A stretch of DNA of 64,000 bases from Frankiaceae bacterium (GTDB lineage: Bacteria; Actinomycetota; Actinomycetes; Mycobacteriales; SCTD01), in NCBI GenBank assembly GCA_016650445.1, contig JAENVS010000011.1:200307-264306 (forward strand). The letters run 5' to 3'. Shown here in pieces: positions 22,006 to 30,630 of the stretch. The stretch's first letter is position 1. Each line of letters opens with the position of its first letter. The notes under the pieces were generated by a model. The model made no database searches and was not told where the DNA came from. It was given only the letters and a program-made list of their open reading frames with translations. A program made the position numbers and the translations under genes.

Positions 22006-23547
22006 ATGACGACGACGCTGGACGCCGCCGCTGACACCGACGTCCCGGAGCCGGAGACCAGCTGGCGGGACCGGATGCGGCCGCTCGTCGGAGGCGGCGG
22101 CTGGATCCCGGCGCTCGCGATCACGCTCGTGGCCGGCCTGCTGCGGTTCATCCGGCTGGACATCCCGCGCGGCAAGATCTTCGACGAGATCTACTACTCC
22201 TGCGACGCGCAGAACCTGCTCCGCTTCGGCGTGGAGCAGGGCAGCAAGCCCAACTCCAACTGCGTCCCGAGTGGCGAGCCGGGGTTCATCGTGCACCCGC
22301 CGCTGGGCAAGTGGCTGATCGGGATCGGGGAGAAGACCTTCGGCCTGAACGAGTTCGGCTGGCGGTTCAGCGCTGCCGTAGCCGGGACGCTGAGCGTGCT
22401 GGTCCTGATCCGCCTCGCCCGAAGGATGACGGGCTCGACCCTGCTGGGATGCATGGCGGGCGTCTTGCTCACCCTCGATGGGCTGCACTTCGTGCAGAGC
22501 CGCGTCGCGATGCTCGACATCTTCCTGATGCTGTTCATCCTCAGCGCGGTCACCTGCGCGGTGATCGACCGCGACCAGATCCGCGGTCGCCTCGCCGCGA
22601 TGGACGACGAGGTTCTCGAGGGCTGGGGACCCGCCCTCGGACGGCGACCCTGGCTGATCGCGGCGGGCGCATGCATGGGCGGAGCCGTCGCGACGAAGTG
22701 GAGCGGGCTGTACTACCTGGCGCTTCTCGTCGTGCTCGTCTACCTCTGGGAGGTTGGCGCCCGGCGGACCGCGGGCATCGACGCGCCGTGGCGCGCCACG
22801 GTCCGTCGCTCGCTGATCCCGCTGCTGGGCTGGCTCATCGTGCTTCCCGCGGCGCTGTACGTGCTCTCGTGGTTCGGCTGGTTCCACGCCTCGAACGGCT
22901 GGGACCGACACTGGGCGACGGCGGAGAACGCGACGTACGGCTTCCTGCCCGACTCGCTGCGGTCGTGGTGGCACTACCACTCGGAGATGTACGGCTTCCA
23001 CAGCAACCTCGAGAGCAAGCACCCCTACCAGTCGCACCCGCTCGGCTGGCTGGCGCTCGCCCGCCCGGTGTCGTACTACTACCCGGCCGGCGTCGGTCCC
23101 GGCGACTACGGCTGCGAGGTGCAGTCGTGCTCTCGCGAGGTGTTGGCAATCGGTACGCCGGCGATCTGGTGGGGATCTGTCCTGATGCTGTTCGGCTCCA
23201 TGTGGCTCTGGATCTCACGGCGTGACTGGCGGGGTCTTGCGGTGGTGCTGCTCGTGGCCGTCTCGATCCTGCCGTGGATCCCGAGTGACCTGAGCCGCCG
23301 GACGATGTTCCTGTTCTACGCGCTGCCCGCCGTGCCCTTCATGTGCCTCGGGCTCGCGCTCATGGCGGGGTGGGCCCTCGGGCCGGCGACGGCCGGCGCA
23401 CGACGTCGGGCCACGGCCGCGACGGCCATCGGGGTGTACGTGTCCGTGGTCGTCCTGAACTTCGTCTACCTGTACCCGGTCCTGGCCGCGCAGACCTTGA
23501 CGTACGCCGACTGGCACAAGCGGATGTGGTTCTCGAGCTGGATCTGA
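22006..23547 (+). CDS. pmt: dolichyl-phosphate-mannose--protein mannosyltransferase (Pmt)
   Basis: The protein of about 513 residues is a GT39 membrane enzyme that transfers mannose from polyprenyl-phosphate-mannose to Ser/Thr of proteins during export. The essential acidic pair after the first membrane helix is visible in GKIFDEIYYSCDAQNLLRFG. The membrane spans include VAGTLSVLVLIRLARR, LLALVVLVYLWEV-like segments, and four or more helices at the C-terminus (WRGLAVVLLVAVSILPWIP, MCLGLALMAGWALG). The next reader should compare it with M. tuberculosis Rv1002c, the experimentally studied Pmt, which also neighbours rsmI. GTG 21997 is an alternative start. Confidence 0.93.
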   Translation: MTTTLDAAADTDVPEPETSWRDRMRPLVGGGGWIPALAITLVAGLLRFIRLDIPRGKIFDEIYYSCDAQNLLRFGVEQGSKPNSNCVPSGEPGFIVHPPLGKWLIGIGEKTFGLNEFGWRFSAAVAGTLSVLVLIRLARRMTGSTLLGCMAGVLLTLDGLHFVQSRVAMLDIFLMLFILSAVTCAVIDRDQIRGRLAAMDDEVLEGWGPALGRRPWLIAAGACMGGAVATKWSGLYYLALLVVLVYLWEVGARRTAGIDAPWRATVRRSLIPLLGWLIVLPAALYVLSWFGWFHASNGWDRHWATAENATYGFLPDSLRSWWHYHSEMYGFHSNLESKHPYQSHPLGWLALARPVSYYYPAGVGPGDYGCEVQSCSREVLAIGTPAIWWGSVLMLFGSMWLWISRRDWRGLAVVLLVAVSILPWIPSDLSRRTMFLFYALPAVPFMCLGLALMAGWALGPATAGARRRATAATAIGVYVSVVVLNFVYLYPVLAAQTLTYADWHKRMWFSSWI

Positions 23548-23553
23548 TCGCGG

Positions 23554-25062
23554 CTACTGGCGGTACGACAGGGTGGTCATCATGCCGCGTTCGGCGTGGT
23601 AGATGTTGTGGCAGTGGGTCATCCACTGCCCCGGGTTGGTCGCGTCGAGCACGACGGCGACGCTGCTCATCGGCAGCACGATGACGGTGTCCTTGCGGGC
23701 GCCGTCGGCGACCTCGAACGTGTGCCCGTGCACGTGCATCGGGTGGAACATCATCGAGTGGTTGGTGAACCGCAGCCGGACGCGCTCACCCCGCTCGACC
23801 GGCAGCGGCTTGCTGTCGTCGAACGTCGTGCCGTTGATCGTCCACCGGTACGGCTGCATGGTGCCGCCGAGCACCAGGTCGTGGGTCCGGTCGACTCGCC
23901 TGGCTGGTAACCGCACGTCGGGCGCGGCGCGCAGCCGCGTACCGAGCAGTGCTGAGCCGCTCAGCTCGGCAGGGCGCGTCGACGGCGACGGCACGCTGCC
24001 GGAGCCGGTCCGGACGACAGCACGCGCGATGCCGGTCTTGCCTTCGGGTGCAGCGACAAGGACGAACACACCCTCGCCCAGCGTCACCTCGACGTCGTAG
24101 CGCTCCCCCATCCCGACGACGAGGGCGCTCGTCGTAGCGGGGACGACAGAGAACCCGTCGGAGTGGGTGACGGTGAGCTGGTGGCCGGCGAGCGCGACGC
24201 GGAACGCAGTGTCGGAGCCGGCGTTGACGATGCGCAGCCGGATCCGCTGCCCCGGCTTGGCGGTGAAGGTTTGCGGCGCGGCCGGGACCCGGCCGTTGAT
24301 CAGGTAATGCGGGTAGGTGACGTCCCCGGCGCCGCCGAGCAACGGCGAGGTCATCGCCTCCCCCATCCCGCCCATGCCGCCGCTCATCCCGCTCATGTCG
24401 TGACCCATGTGCCCGGACCCGGAGCCCGCATCGCCGCCGGCACCCACCAGCGCGGTCAGGACGTCGTCGGGGCTGCGGCCGGTGCCGTCGATCCAGTCGT
24501 CGAGGACGACGACCCACTCGTCGTCGTACCGGCCCGGCTCGTGCGGGTCGTCGACGACGAGCACGCCGTAAAGGCCGCGGTCGAGCTGCACGCCGGAGTG
24601 CGGATGGAAGAAGTAGGTGCCCGGGTCGGGGACGGTGAACTCGTACCGGAAGGTGGCGCCGCGCCCGATCGGGTCCTGCGTGACGCCGGGCACGCCGTCC
24701 ATGTCGTTGCGCAACGCGACGCCGTGAAAGTGCACGCTCGTGGTCGCCGGCAGTCGGTTGCTCACGTCGACGCGCAGCAGGTCGCCGGCGCGGGCGCGCA
24801 GCAGCGGTCCGGGCACCGTGTCGCCGTACGCCCACGTGTCGACCATGACGCCACCGAGGTCGACCGTCGCCGGCTGCGCGATCAGTCGCGCCGTGACGGT
24901 CCTGGCGCCGGCGGTACGGCGGGCCTCCTCGGCACGATCGACGGCCGCGGACGTCGCAGCGACCGGCTTCGCGCCGCGGCTGCAGCCGCCGAGCGCGGCC
25001 GCACCGGCGACACCGGCGACACCGGCGGCGGCGAGCAGCTGGCGGCGGGTGAGCTCAGCCAC
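23554..25062 (-). CDS. Tat-exported multicopper oxidase
   Basis: The protein has a twin-arginine signal with a lipobox-like end (LTRRQLLAAAG, then LGGC). Three cupredoxin domains carry all four copper-ligand motifs: HFHG, HPHSG, HPMHVHGH and HCHNIYHAERGM. A Met/His-rich insert (MGHDMSGMSGGMGGMGEAM, near residues 230-250) resembles the Cu(I)-binding inserts of CueO/CopA oxidases. It probably oxidises Cu(I) to Cu(II) outside the membrane. GTG 25062 was chosen because AGGAGG lies 9 nt upstream; ATG 25080, overlapping the copA stop as ATGA, is the alternative. It is the last gene of the csoR-copZ-copA operon. Confidence 0.92.
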   Translation of the reverse strand: MAELTRRQLLAAAGVAGVAGAAALGGCSRGAKPVAATSAAVDRAEEARRTAGARTVTARLIAQPATVDLGGVMVDTWAYGDTVPGPLLRARAGDLLRVDVSNRLPATTSVHFHGVALRNDMDGVPGVTQDPIGRGATFRYEFTVPDPGTYFFHPHSGVQLDRGLYGVLVVDDPHEPGRYDDEWVVVLDDWIDGTGRSPDDVLTALVGAGGDAGSGSGHMGHDMSGMSGGMGGMGEAMTSPLLGGAGDVTYPHYLINGRVPAAPQTFTAKPGQRIRLRIVNAGSDTAFRVALAGHQLTVTHSDGFSVVPATTSALVVGMGERYDVEVTLGEGVFVLVAAPEGKTGIARAVVRTGSGSVPSPSTRPAELSGSALLGTRLRAAPDVRLPARRVDRTHDLVLGGTMQPYRWTINGTTFDDSKPLPVERGERVRLRFTNHSMMFHPMHVHGHTFEVADGARKDTVIVLPMSSVAVVLDATNPGQWMTHCHNIYHAERGMMTTLSYRQ

Positions 25063-25076
25063 GGGACCCAACCTCC

Positions 25077-27377
25077 TCATCGTGCGTGCAGCGCGGTGAA
25101 GCGACGGAGCCGCAGCGCGTTCGTCACGACGAACACGCTGGACAGGGCCATCGCCGCGCCGGCGATCAGGGGGTTCAGCAGCCCGGCGGCGGCGAGCGGC
25201 AGCGCAGCGACGTTGTAGAAGAACGCCCAGAACAGGCCCGTCTTGATCGTGGTCAGGGTGCGGCGGGACAGCCTGATCGCGTCGGCGGCGGCGCGCAGGT
25301 CACCGGTGACCAGGGTCAGGTCGCTCGCCTCGATCGCGACGTCGGTGCCGGTGCCGATCGCCAGGCCCAGGTCGGCCTGCGCGAGCGCGGCCGCGTCGTT
25401 CACCCCGTCGCCGGTCATGGCGACGACGTGCCCTTCGGCCTGCAGGCGCTTGATGACCTCGACCTTGTCGGCGGGCAGCACCTCGGCGATCACGTCCTCG
25501 ATCCCGACCGCGGAGGCGACAGCCTGGGCGGTGCGGGTGTTGTCGCCGGTGAGCAGCACCGGGCGCAGCCCGAGGCTCTTGAGAGCGGCGATCGCCTCGG
25601 CGCTGGTCGCCTTCGGGGTGTCGGCGACGACGAGGACGCCACGCGCGATGCCGTCCCAGACGACGAACACCGGTGTCTGCCCGGCCCGCTCGGCGCGGCT
25701 GCGGGCCGCGTCCAGCTCGGCCGGGACCGTCACGGCGTGCTGCGTGAGGAGCGTGTCGCGGCCAACGAGCGCAGCGTGCCCGTCGACGGTCCCGGTGACG
25801 CCGAGCCCGGCGGTGCTGGCGAACTGCTCGACAGCAGGCAGCGGGCCAGCGGCGGCGGCCGCGGCGGCGATGGCTGCCGCGATCGGGTGCTCCGAGGCAT
25901 GCTCGAGGCCGCCCGCGATGCGCAAGACCTGCCCGGCGTCCTCGCCCCGCCCGGGCACGACGTCGAGCAGAGCCATCTTGCCGGTGGTCACGGTGCCGGT
26001 CTTGTCCAGCACGATCGTGTCGACGCGACGCGTCGATTCCAGGATCTGCGGGCCCTTGATGAGGATGCCCAGCTGGGCGCCGCGGCCAGTGCCGACCAGC
26101 AGCGCGGTCGGCGTGGCCAGCCCGAGTGCGCACGGGCAGGCGATGATGAGCACCGCGACGGCGGCGGTGACGGCCTTCGCCGCGCCCGCGCCCTGCAACA
26201 GCCAGAAGCTGAGCGTCGCGACGGCCAGCACGATCACGATCGGGACGAACACCGCCGAGATGCGGTCGGCGAGGCGCTGCACCGGCGCCTTGCCGGACTG
26301 CGCGGCAGTGACCAGCCGCGCGATCTGCGCCAGGGCGGTGTCGGCGCCGACCTTCGTCGCGCGGACCAGCAGCCGCCCGCCGGCGTTGACGGTCGCGCCG
26401 GCGACCTCATCGCCGGGGCCGACCTCGACCGGGACGGACTCGCCGGTAAGCATGCTCGCGTCGATCGCGGAGGTGCCCTCGACGACGACCCCGTCGGTCG
26501 CGACCTTCTCCCCGGGCCGGACGACGAACTCGTCACCGACGGTCAGCTGCTCGACGCCGACGCGGACCTCGGCGCCGGCACGCAGCACCGCCACGTCCTT
26601 GGCGCCGAGCACGAGCAGCGCCCGCAGCGCCGCGCCGGAGCGGCGCTTGGCGCGCTCTTCGAAGAACCGGCCGAGCAGGATGAGCGTCGTGACGCCGGAC
26701 GCGACCTCGAGGTAGATGGCGGGGTCCTCGCTGTCACCGGACGGGACCAGCTCGAAGTCCATCCCCATGCCGGGTTCCCCGGCGCCGCCGAAGAACAGCG
26801 CCCACAGCGACCAGCCGAACGCCGCGAGCACCCCGATGGAGATGAGCGTGTCCATCGTCGCGGCCCGGTGGCGGGCGCCCCGCGCTGCGGCGCGGTGGAA
26901 CGGCCACGCACCCCACACCACGACCGGCGCAGCGAGCGTGAGCGACGCCCACTGCCAGAACCGGAACTGGGCTGCCGGCACCATCGCCACCAGCACGACC
27001 GGCACGGTCAGCGCCGCGCACACCAGCACCCGCTGCCGCAGGCCGACGCCGTCTCCAGGGTGCTCGGGCTCGCTCCCACCAGCCTGCCCGTGGTGCTCGC
27101 CACCGCTCTCAGCGTGGCGGTCGCTGCGCGCTGCGGGCAGCTGCGGCAGCGTCGCGGTGTACCCGGTGGCCTGCACGGTCGCGACGAGCGCGTCCGGAGT
27201 CACGGTCGCCGGGTCGTAGGAGACGGTCGCGGTCTCGGTGGCGAAGTTCACCGTCGCGGTGACGCCGTCGAGCCGGTTGAGCTTCTTCTCGATCCGCGCG
27301 GCGCAGGACGCGCACGTCATCCCTGCCACCGCGAGATCCAGCTGCGCGGGCGTCGCGTCTCTTCTGGTGGTGCTCAT
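25077..27377 (-). CDS. copA: Cu(I)-translocating P1B-type ATPase
   Basis: The 766-residue copper exporter has an N-terminal heavy-metal domain (MTCASC, Cys22 and Cys25). Eight membrane helices are expected, with the transport motif CPC ([11 protein letters not shown] near residue 412). The phosphorylation site is [10 protein letters not shown] (near 456), HP is in the [11 protein letters not shown] region, and the hinge is [11 protein letters not shown] His-rich stretch lies after the metal-binding domain. It pumps Cu(I) out of the cytosol. It begins 6 nt after the copZ stop and overlaps the oxidase region, so expression is linked to csoR. Confidence 0.97.
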   Translation of the reverse strand: MSTTRRDATPAQLDLAVAGMTCASCAARIEKKLNRLDGVTATVNFATETATVSYDPATVTPDALVATVQATGYTATLPQLPAARSDRHAESGGEHHGQAGGSEPEHPGDGVGLRQRVLVCAALTVPVVLVAMVPAAQFRFWQWASLTLAAPVVVWGAWPFHRAAARGARHRAATMDTLISIGVLAAFGWSLWALFFGGAGEPGMGMDFELVPSGDSEDPAIYLEVASGVTTLILLGRFFEERAKRRSGAALRALLVLGAKDVAVLRAGAEVRVGVEQLTVGDEFVVRPGEKVATDGVVVEGTSAIDASMLTGESVPVEVGPGDEVAGATVNAGGRLLVRATKVGADTALAQIARLVTAAQSGKAPVQRLADRISAVFVPIVIVLAVATLSFWLLQGAGAAKAVTAAVAVLIIACPCALGLATPTALLVGTGRGAQLGILIKGPQILESTRRVDTIVLDKTGTVTTGKMALLDVVPGRGEDAGQVLRIAGGLEHASEHPIAAAIAAAAAAAGPLPAVEQFASTAGLGVTGTVDGHAALVGRDTLLTQHAVTVPAELDAARSRAERAGQTPVFVVWDGIARGVLVVADTPKATSAEAIAALKSLGLRPVLLTGDNTRTAQAVASAVGIEDVIAEVLPADKVEVIKRLQAEGHVVAMTGDGVNDAAALAQADLGLAIGTGTDVAIEASDLTLVTGDLRAAADAIRLSRRTLTTIKTGLFWAFFYNVAALPLAAAGLLNPLIAGAAMALSSVFVVTNALRLRRFTALHAR

Positions 27378-27383
27378 CGCGAG

Positions 27384-27587
27384 CTAGCTGACGACGGTGT
27401 AGCCGGCGTCGTCGACGGCCGCGGCCACGGCCGCGTCGTCGATCTCTGCACCGGTGACGGCGACGGTCTTGCTGGCCAGGTCGACGGTCACGTCGGTGAC
27501 GCCGGCGAGCTTGGTGACCTCACCCGTGATCGCCTCGACGCAATGGCCGCAACTGATCTCCGGGACCGAGTACGTGCGGATGGTCAT
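27384..27587 (-). CDS. copZ: copper chaperone CopZ
   Basis: The 67-residue heavy-metal-associated protein has the metal-binding motif CGHC (Cys13, Cys16) in the usual beta-alpha-beta-beta-alpha-beta ferredoxin-like fold. It should carry Cu(I) to CopA or CsoR. The ATG has AAGGA 6 nt upstream. It lies between csoR and copA. A longer frame reaches 27716 but would overlap csoR and has no homology there. Confidence 0.95.
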   Translation of the reverse strand: MTIRTYSVPEISCGHCVEAITGEVTKLAGVTDVTVDLASKTVAVTGAEIDDAAVAAAVDDAGYTVVS

Positions 27588-27603
27588 GGGAAGTCCTTCC
27601 TGG

Positions 27604-27900
27604 TCATGAGCGGACGAGGCGGCGGACGGCTGCCGCGGCTTCGGTGATCTTCGCGTCGGCGGTCGGGCCGCCGATGACGATCGCGTCGTGGACGCAGTGG
27701 TGCAGGTGCCCTTCAAGCAGGTTCAGCGCCACTGCTTGCAGTGCCTTCGTCGCGGCAGAGATCTGGGTGAGGACATCGATGCAGTACGTGTCGTCCTCGA
27801 CCATCCGCTGCAGCCCGCGAACCTGCCCTTCGATGCGGCGCAGCCGGGTGCGCAGCGCGTCCTTGTCAGCTGCGTACCCGGGGCTTCGGCGTTCGCTCAT
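27604..27900 (-). CDS. csoR: copper-sensing repressor CsoR
   Basis: The 98-residue all-helical DUF156 protein has the CsoR copper site with exact spacing: Cys40, His65 and Cys69 (YCIDVL, then GHLHHC). Cu(I) binding releases CsoR from DNA. GAGGAG lies 8 nt before the ATG. It heads the copper operon, and a CsoR-type palindrome lies 33 nt upstream, so autoregulation is likely. Confidence 0.96.
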   Translation of the reverse strand: MSERRSPGYAADKDALRTRLRRIEGQVRGLQRMVEDDTYCIDVLTQISAATKALQAVALNLLEGHLHHCVHDAIVIGGPTADAKITEAAAAVRRLVRS

Positions 27901-27932
27901 CGTTTGCGCTCCTCTCCGTCATGCCGAACGCT

Positions 27933-27949
27933 ATACCCCCTCCCGGTAT
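27933..27949. promoter_or_regulatory. CsoR-type operator of the copper operon
   Basis: The palindrome ATACC-CCCTCCC-GGTAT resembles known CsoR operators (ATACCC/GGGTAT-like arms around a C/G-rich centre). A possible -10 hexamer TAGCGT (27928-27933, minus strand) touches its edge, so bound CsoR would block RNA polymerase. Confidence 0.7.
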
Positions 27950-28052
27950 GCCAGTAGGGCCATTGGTCCCTACTCACGACCAGCGGACAGCTGCTCAGCG
28001 ACGGCCAGCTCGACCCGAGCCGGGACGACCAGCCACAGCCCAACGTGAAAGA

Positions 28053-28087
28053 TGTCCCGAGACACCTGTGAACGGTGTCCCGAGACA
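28053..28087. repeat. two direct copies of TGTCCCGAGACA beside tRNA-Ala
   Basis: TGTCCCGAGACA occurs at 28053-28064 and 28076-28087, 23 bp apart (about two helical turns). Each copy is itself a near palindrome with TGTC/GACA arms. The second ends 9 nt from the 3' end of tRNA-Ala. No transposase remains nearby. Confidence 0.7.
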
Positions 28088-28094
28088 TCGCGCG

Positions 28095-28170
<76 letters not shown>

Positions 28171-28199
28171 GAGAATGTCTCAGGATTTCGGTGCCGAGG

Positions 28200-29042
28200 C
28201 TACCAGTCGCCCGATGCCCGCCGGCCGTCGAGAATGTCGTCGAGCTCGTCGTCCTCGTCGAGGATCCCCAGCCCGACGTCGTCCGCCTCGGCTGCGGCCG
28301 ACCACTCCCCGGGCCGCGTGAGGTCGACGACGCGAGTGGCTCGCGGCGGCGCGACCGGTGCGTTGACGTAGGTCGGGACCGGGAACGCCACCGGATCCCA
28401 GGTGCCGGCCTCGGCCGTCACGGCGACAGGCTGCGGGTCCTCGTAGCGCGCCGCCGGACCAGGAAGGGACGCGGTGAGCGGAGCCGGCCGGGACGGCATG
28501 CGCTGCGGAACCCCGGGGACCCGGTGCGAGCTCTGGTCGGCCTCCAGCCACACCGACCCGTCGTGGCGCATCGCGTCGCGGTAGACGCGCTCCTGCTTGC
28601 GCAGCGCCAGGCGACGCAGGTGAACGACGAAGACCGCCGTCAACGACGCGAACACGACGAAGAGCGGGTAACCCCATGCCGAACCGAGCAAGCCGAAGAA
28701 CATGTTGACGGCCGACAGCCCCGCGAGGGTCAGCAGGACCCGGCGGCGGCGCACGGCGACCGGAACACCCGGGGTGGGCTCGACCGGCGGCGCCGGCAGC
28801 ACGAAGCTGCGGGGCGATCCCCGGCCGGTCTGCTCCCGGCGCGAGAGCACCCGCATCGCCTCGTTGAAGCGGTCGACCGACGACAGCGAGCTCGACGCGT
28901 CGTGGGACCGCAGCGCCATGGGGACGAGCACGGCGAGCCAGGCCCCCACGATCAGGAGGAGAAACAGCCCGCTGCCCACGGGACCCGACGGTAGTGACGC
29001 GGACGCGGACCGTGGCGGACGTGCGCCGGTGTGTCGCGCCAT
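28200..29042 (-). CDS. glpR: GlpR/SepX-like actinobacterial membrane protein
   Basis: This 280-residue protein has an N-terminal membrane helix (about residues 25-44, GLFLLLIVGAWLAVLVPMAL). A cytoplasmic stretch containing DRFNEAMRVLSRRE follows, then two close membrane helices (about residues 100-145), then a long Pro-rich tail ending in an acidic segment (about residues 255-275). This architecture and the position two to four genes from moeA/glp and rimJ match M. tuberculosis Rv0996, Streptomyces SepX and corynebacterial GlpR, the septal membrane receptor of the gephyrin-like protein Glp. The assignment rests on architecture and synteny, not on alignment. Confidence 0.65.
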   Translation of the reverse strand: MARHTGARPPRSASASLPSGPVGSGLFLLLIVGAWLAVLVPMALRSHDASSSLSSVDRFNEAMRVLSRREQTGRGSPRSFVLPAPPVEPTPGVPVAVRRRRVLLTLAGLSAVNMFFGLLGSAWGYPLFVVFASLTAVFVVHLRRLALRKQERVYRDAMRHDGSVWLEADQSSHRVPGVPQRMPSRPAPLTASLPGPAARYEDPQPVAVTAEAGTWDPVAFPVPTYVNAPVAPPRATRVVDLTRPGEWSAAAEADDVGLGILDEDDELDDILDGRRASGDW

Positions 29043-29054
29043 TCATGAGAACGG

Positions 29055-29678
29055 TCAGGGCGGCGCTGGGCGCACCGCGTGCCACCGGCGCAGCATCCCG
29101 TCCGGGACGTCCTCCCTGGTCACCGCGAAGGACAGGTGGTCGCGCCACGCACCGTCGATGAACAGGTAGCGCAGGTGCATCGCCTCCTCGCGGAAGCCCA
29201 GCTTCTCCACGACGCGACGCGACGCGACGTTCTCGGGTCGGATGTTGGCCTCGATGCGATGCAGGCCGACGGCGCCGAAGCAGTGGTCGACGAGCATCGC
29301 GAGCGCGGTCGGGAGCACACCACGTCCTGCCACGGCAGCGTCGACCCAGTAGCCGACCGAGGCGCTGTCGAAGGCGCCCCGGATGACGTTGCTGGCGGTC
29401 ACCTGTCCGGCGAGGCGGCCGTCGTAGGTGACGGCAAGAGGCAGCGTGCGACCTGCCCTCGACTCCTTGCGGACGTTGCGCAGCATCGCGGTGAACACCA
29501 CCGGGCTGTGCCGGTCGGCCCACGTCGCCGTCGGCTGCGACTCCGGGCGGCCCTCCCACGGGCTGAGCCACCGCTCGTTGCGGATGCGCACCTCGCTCCA
29601 GGTCGCGGCGTCGCGCACGCGCAGCGGCCGCAGCCCGACCCGGCCGTCCTCGAGCATGACCGGCCAGCCGCGGGCCAT
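29055..29678 (-). CDS. GNAT-family N-acetyltransferase, RimJ/RimL-like
   Basis: The 207-residue acetyltransferase has the RimJ-type start GRVGLRPLRVRDAATWSEVR, acetyl-CoA region VAGRGVLPTALAMLVDH and the typical LHRIEANIRPENVASRRVVEKLGF. Members acetylate protein N-termini (ribosomal S5 for RimJ) or other amines; the substrate here is unknown. Its ATG overlaps the mog stop by one base. In corynebacteria and mycobacteria a rimJ-like gene sits between glp/moeA and glpR, as here. Confidence 0.9.
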   Translation of the reverse strand: MARGWPVMLEDGRVGLRPLRVRDAATWSEVRIRNERWLSPWEGRPESQPTATWADRHSPVVFTAMLRNVRKESRAGRTLPLAVTYDGRLAGQVTASNVIRGAFDSASVGYWVDAAVAGRGVLPTALAMLVDHCFGAVGLHRIEANIRPENVASRRVVEKLGFREEAMHLRYLFIDGAWRDHLSFAVTREDVPDGMLRRWHAVRPAPP

Positions 29679-30178
29679 CAGTGGTCGCCACCTCGCAGCT
29701 GCGCGACGAGGTGGCCCACGACCGGTGCCAGCACAGTCACCCCGTCGCGAACCCCGCCGGTCGACCCCGGCAGTGTGACGACGAAGGCACTGCCCACTGT
29801 CCCGGCGACAGCGCGCGACAGGATCGTCGTCGGGACCTCGTCACGGCGGTGCTGCCGCAGCGCTTCGACGATCCCCGGCGCGTCCCGCTCCAGCAGCGGC
29901 CGCACCGCCTCGGGCGTGACGTCACGAGGCGCGAACCCAGTGCCCCCGGTCGTCACGACCACGTCGTTGCCGTCCGCGACCGCCGCGCGGACTGCTTGCT
30001 GGACGGCGTCGACCTCGTCCGGCACGACGACGACCGCGCCCACAGCGAACCCGAGGTCGCTCAGCAGCGACGCCAGCAGAGGTCCCGAGGTGTCGTGCCG
30101 CAGACCGCCGTGCGAGCGGTCCGAGACGGTGATGACCGCCGCGCGAGCACCGGTCGGCAAGCCCTCTACCGCTGCCAT
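29678..30178 (-). CDS. mog: molybdenum cofactor biosynthesis protein MogA/MoaB family
   Basis: The 166-residue protein has the MoCF-binding fold with AVITVSDRS, VVVTTGGTGFAPRDVTPEA and LPGSTGGVRDG. It should adenylylate molybdopterin before molybdate insertion by MoeA. It starts inside the end of moaC (overlap 13 nt) and overlaps the acetyltransferase start. Separating MogA from MoaB requires phylogeny. Confidence 0.92.
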   Translation of the reverse strand: MAAVEGLPTGARAAVITVSDRSHGGLRHDTSGPLLASLLSDLGFAVGAVVVVPDEVDAVQQAVRAAVADGNDVVVTTGGTGFAPRDVTPEAVRPLLERDAPGIVEALRQHRRDEVPTTILSRAVAGTVGSAFVVTLPGSTGGVRDGVTVLAPVVGHLVAQLRGGDH

Positions 30179-30630
30179 TGGCCCGTCTTCCCGCCCGTCT
30201 TCGACTCGACCTGCACGTCACGAATCACCGATCGCGGGTCGACGGACTTCGTCATGTCGACCACGGTCAGGCACGCGACGATGACAGCCGTCAGTGCCTC
30301 CATCTCCACGCCTGTCCGGTCCGCCGTGCGCACCGTCGCGGTGACGGCCACACCCGCGTCGTCGACGGCGAGGTCGACGGTGACGCCGTGCACGGCGATC
30401 GGGTGGCACAGCGGAACGAGGTCGGGGGTCCGCTTCGCGGCCATGATGCCGGCGATCCGCGCGACCGCGAGGACGTCGCCCTTCGGCACCCCTTCACCGC
30501 GCAGCAGCCGGACGGTCTCGGCCGAGAGGTCGACCCGGCCGGTGGCCGTCGCCGTACGGAGCGAGACCTCCTTGGCGGCGACGTCGACCATCCGCGCGGC
30601 GCCGCTGTCGTCGACGTGGCTGAAGCTCAT
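30166..30630 (-). CDS. moaC: cyclic pyranopterin monophosphate synthase
   Basis: The 154-residue MoaC converts the MoaA product to cyclic pyranopterin monophosphate, the first moco intermediate. Conserved features are the opening FSHVDDSGAARMVDV, the central MAAKRTPDLVPLCHPIAVHG and late GVEMEALTAV, KSVDPRSVI and SKTGGKTG. Its ATG overlaps the moeA stop (ATGA). The genes moaA, moaD and moaE are not in this window. Confidence 0.96.
   Translation of the reverse strand: MSFSHVDDSGAARMVDVAAKEVSLRTATATGRVDLSAETVRLLRGEGVPKGDVLAVARIAGIMAAKRTPDLVPLCHPIAVHGVTVDLAVDDAGVAVTATVRTADRTGVEMEALTAVIVACLTVVDMTKSVDPRSVIRDVQVESKTGGKTGQWQR

Noticed and set aside
25086-27647. 853-codon plus-strand frame antisense to copA and copZ
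   Set aside because: copA and copZ carry all expected metal motifs. The antisense frame is compositionally biased.
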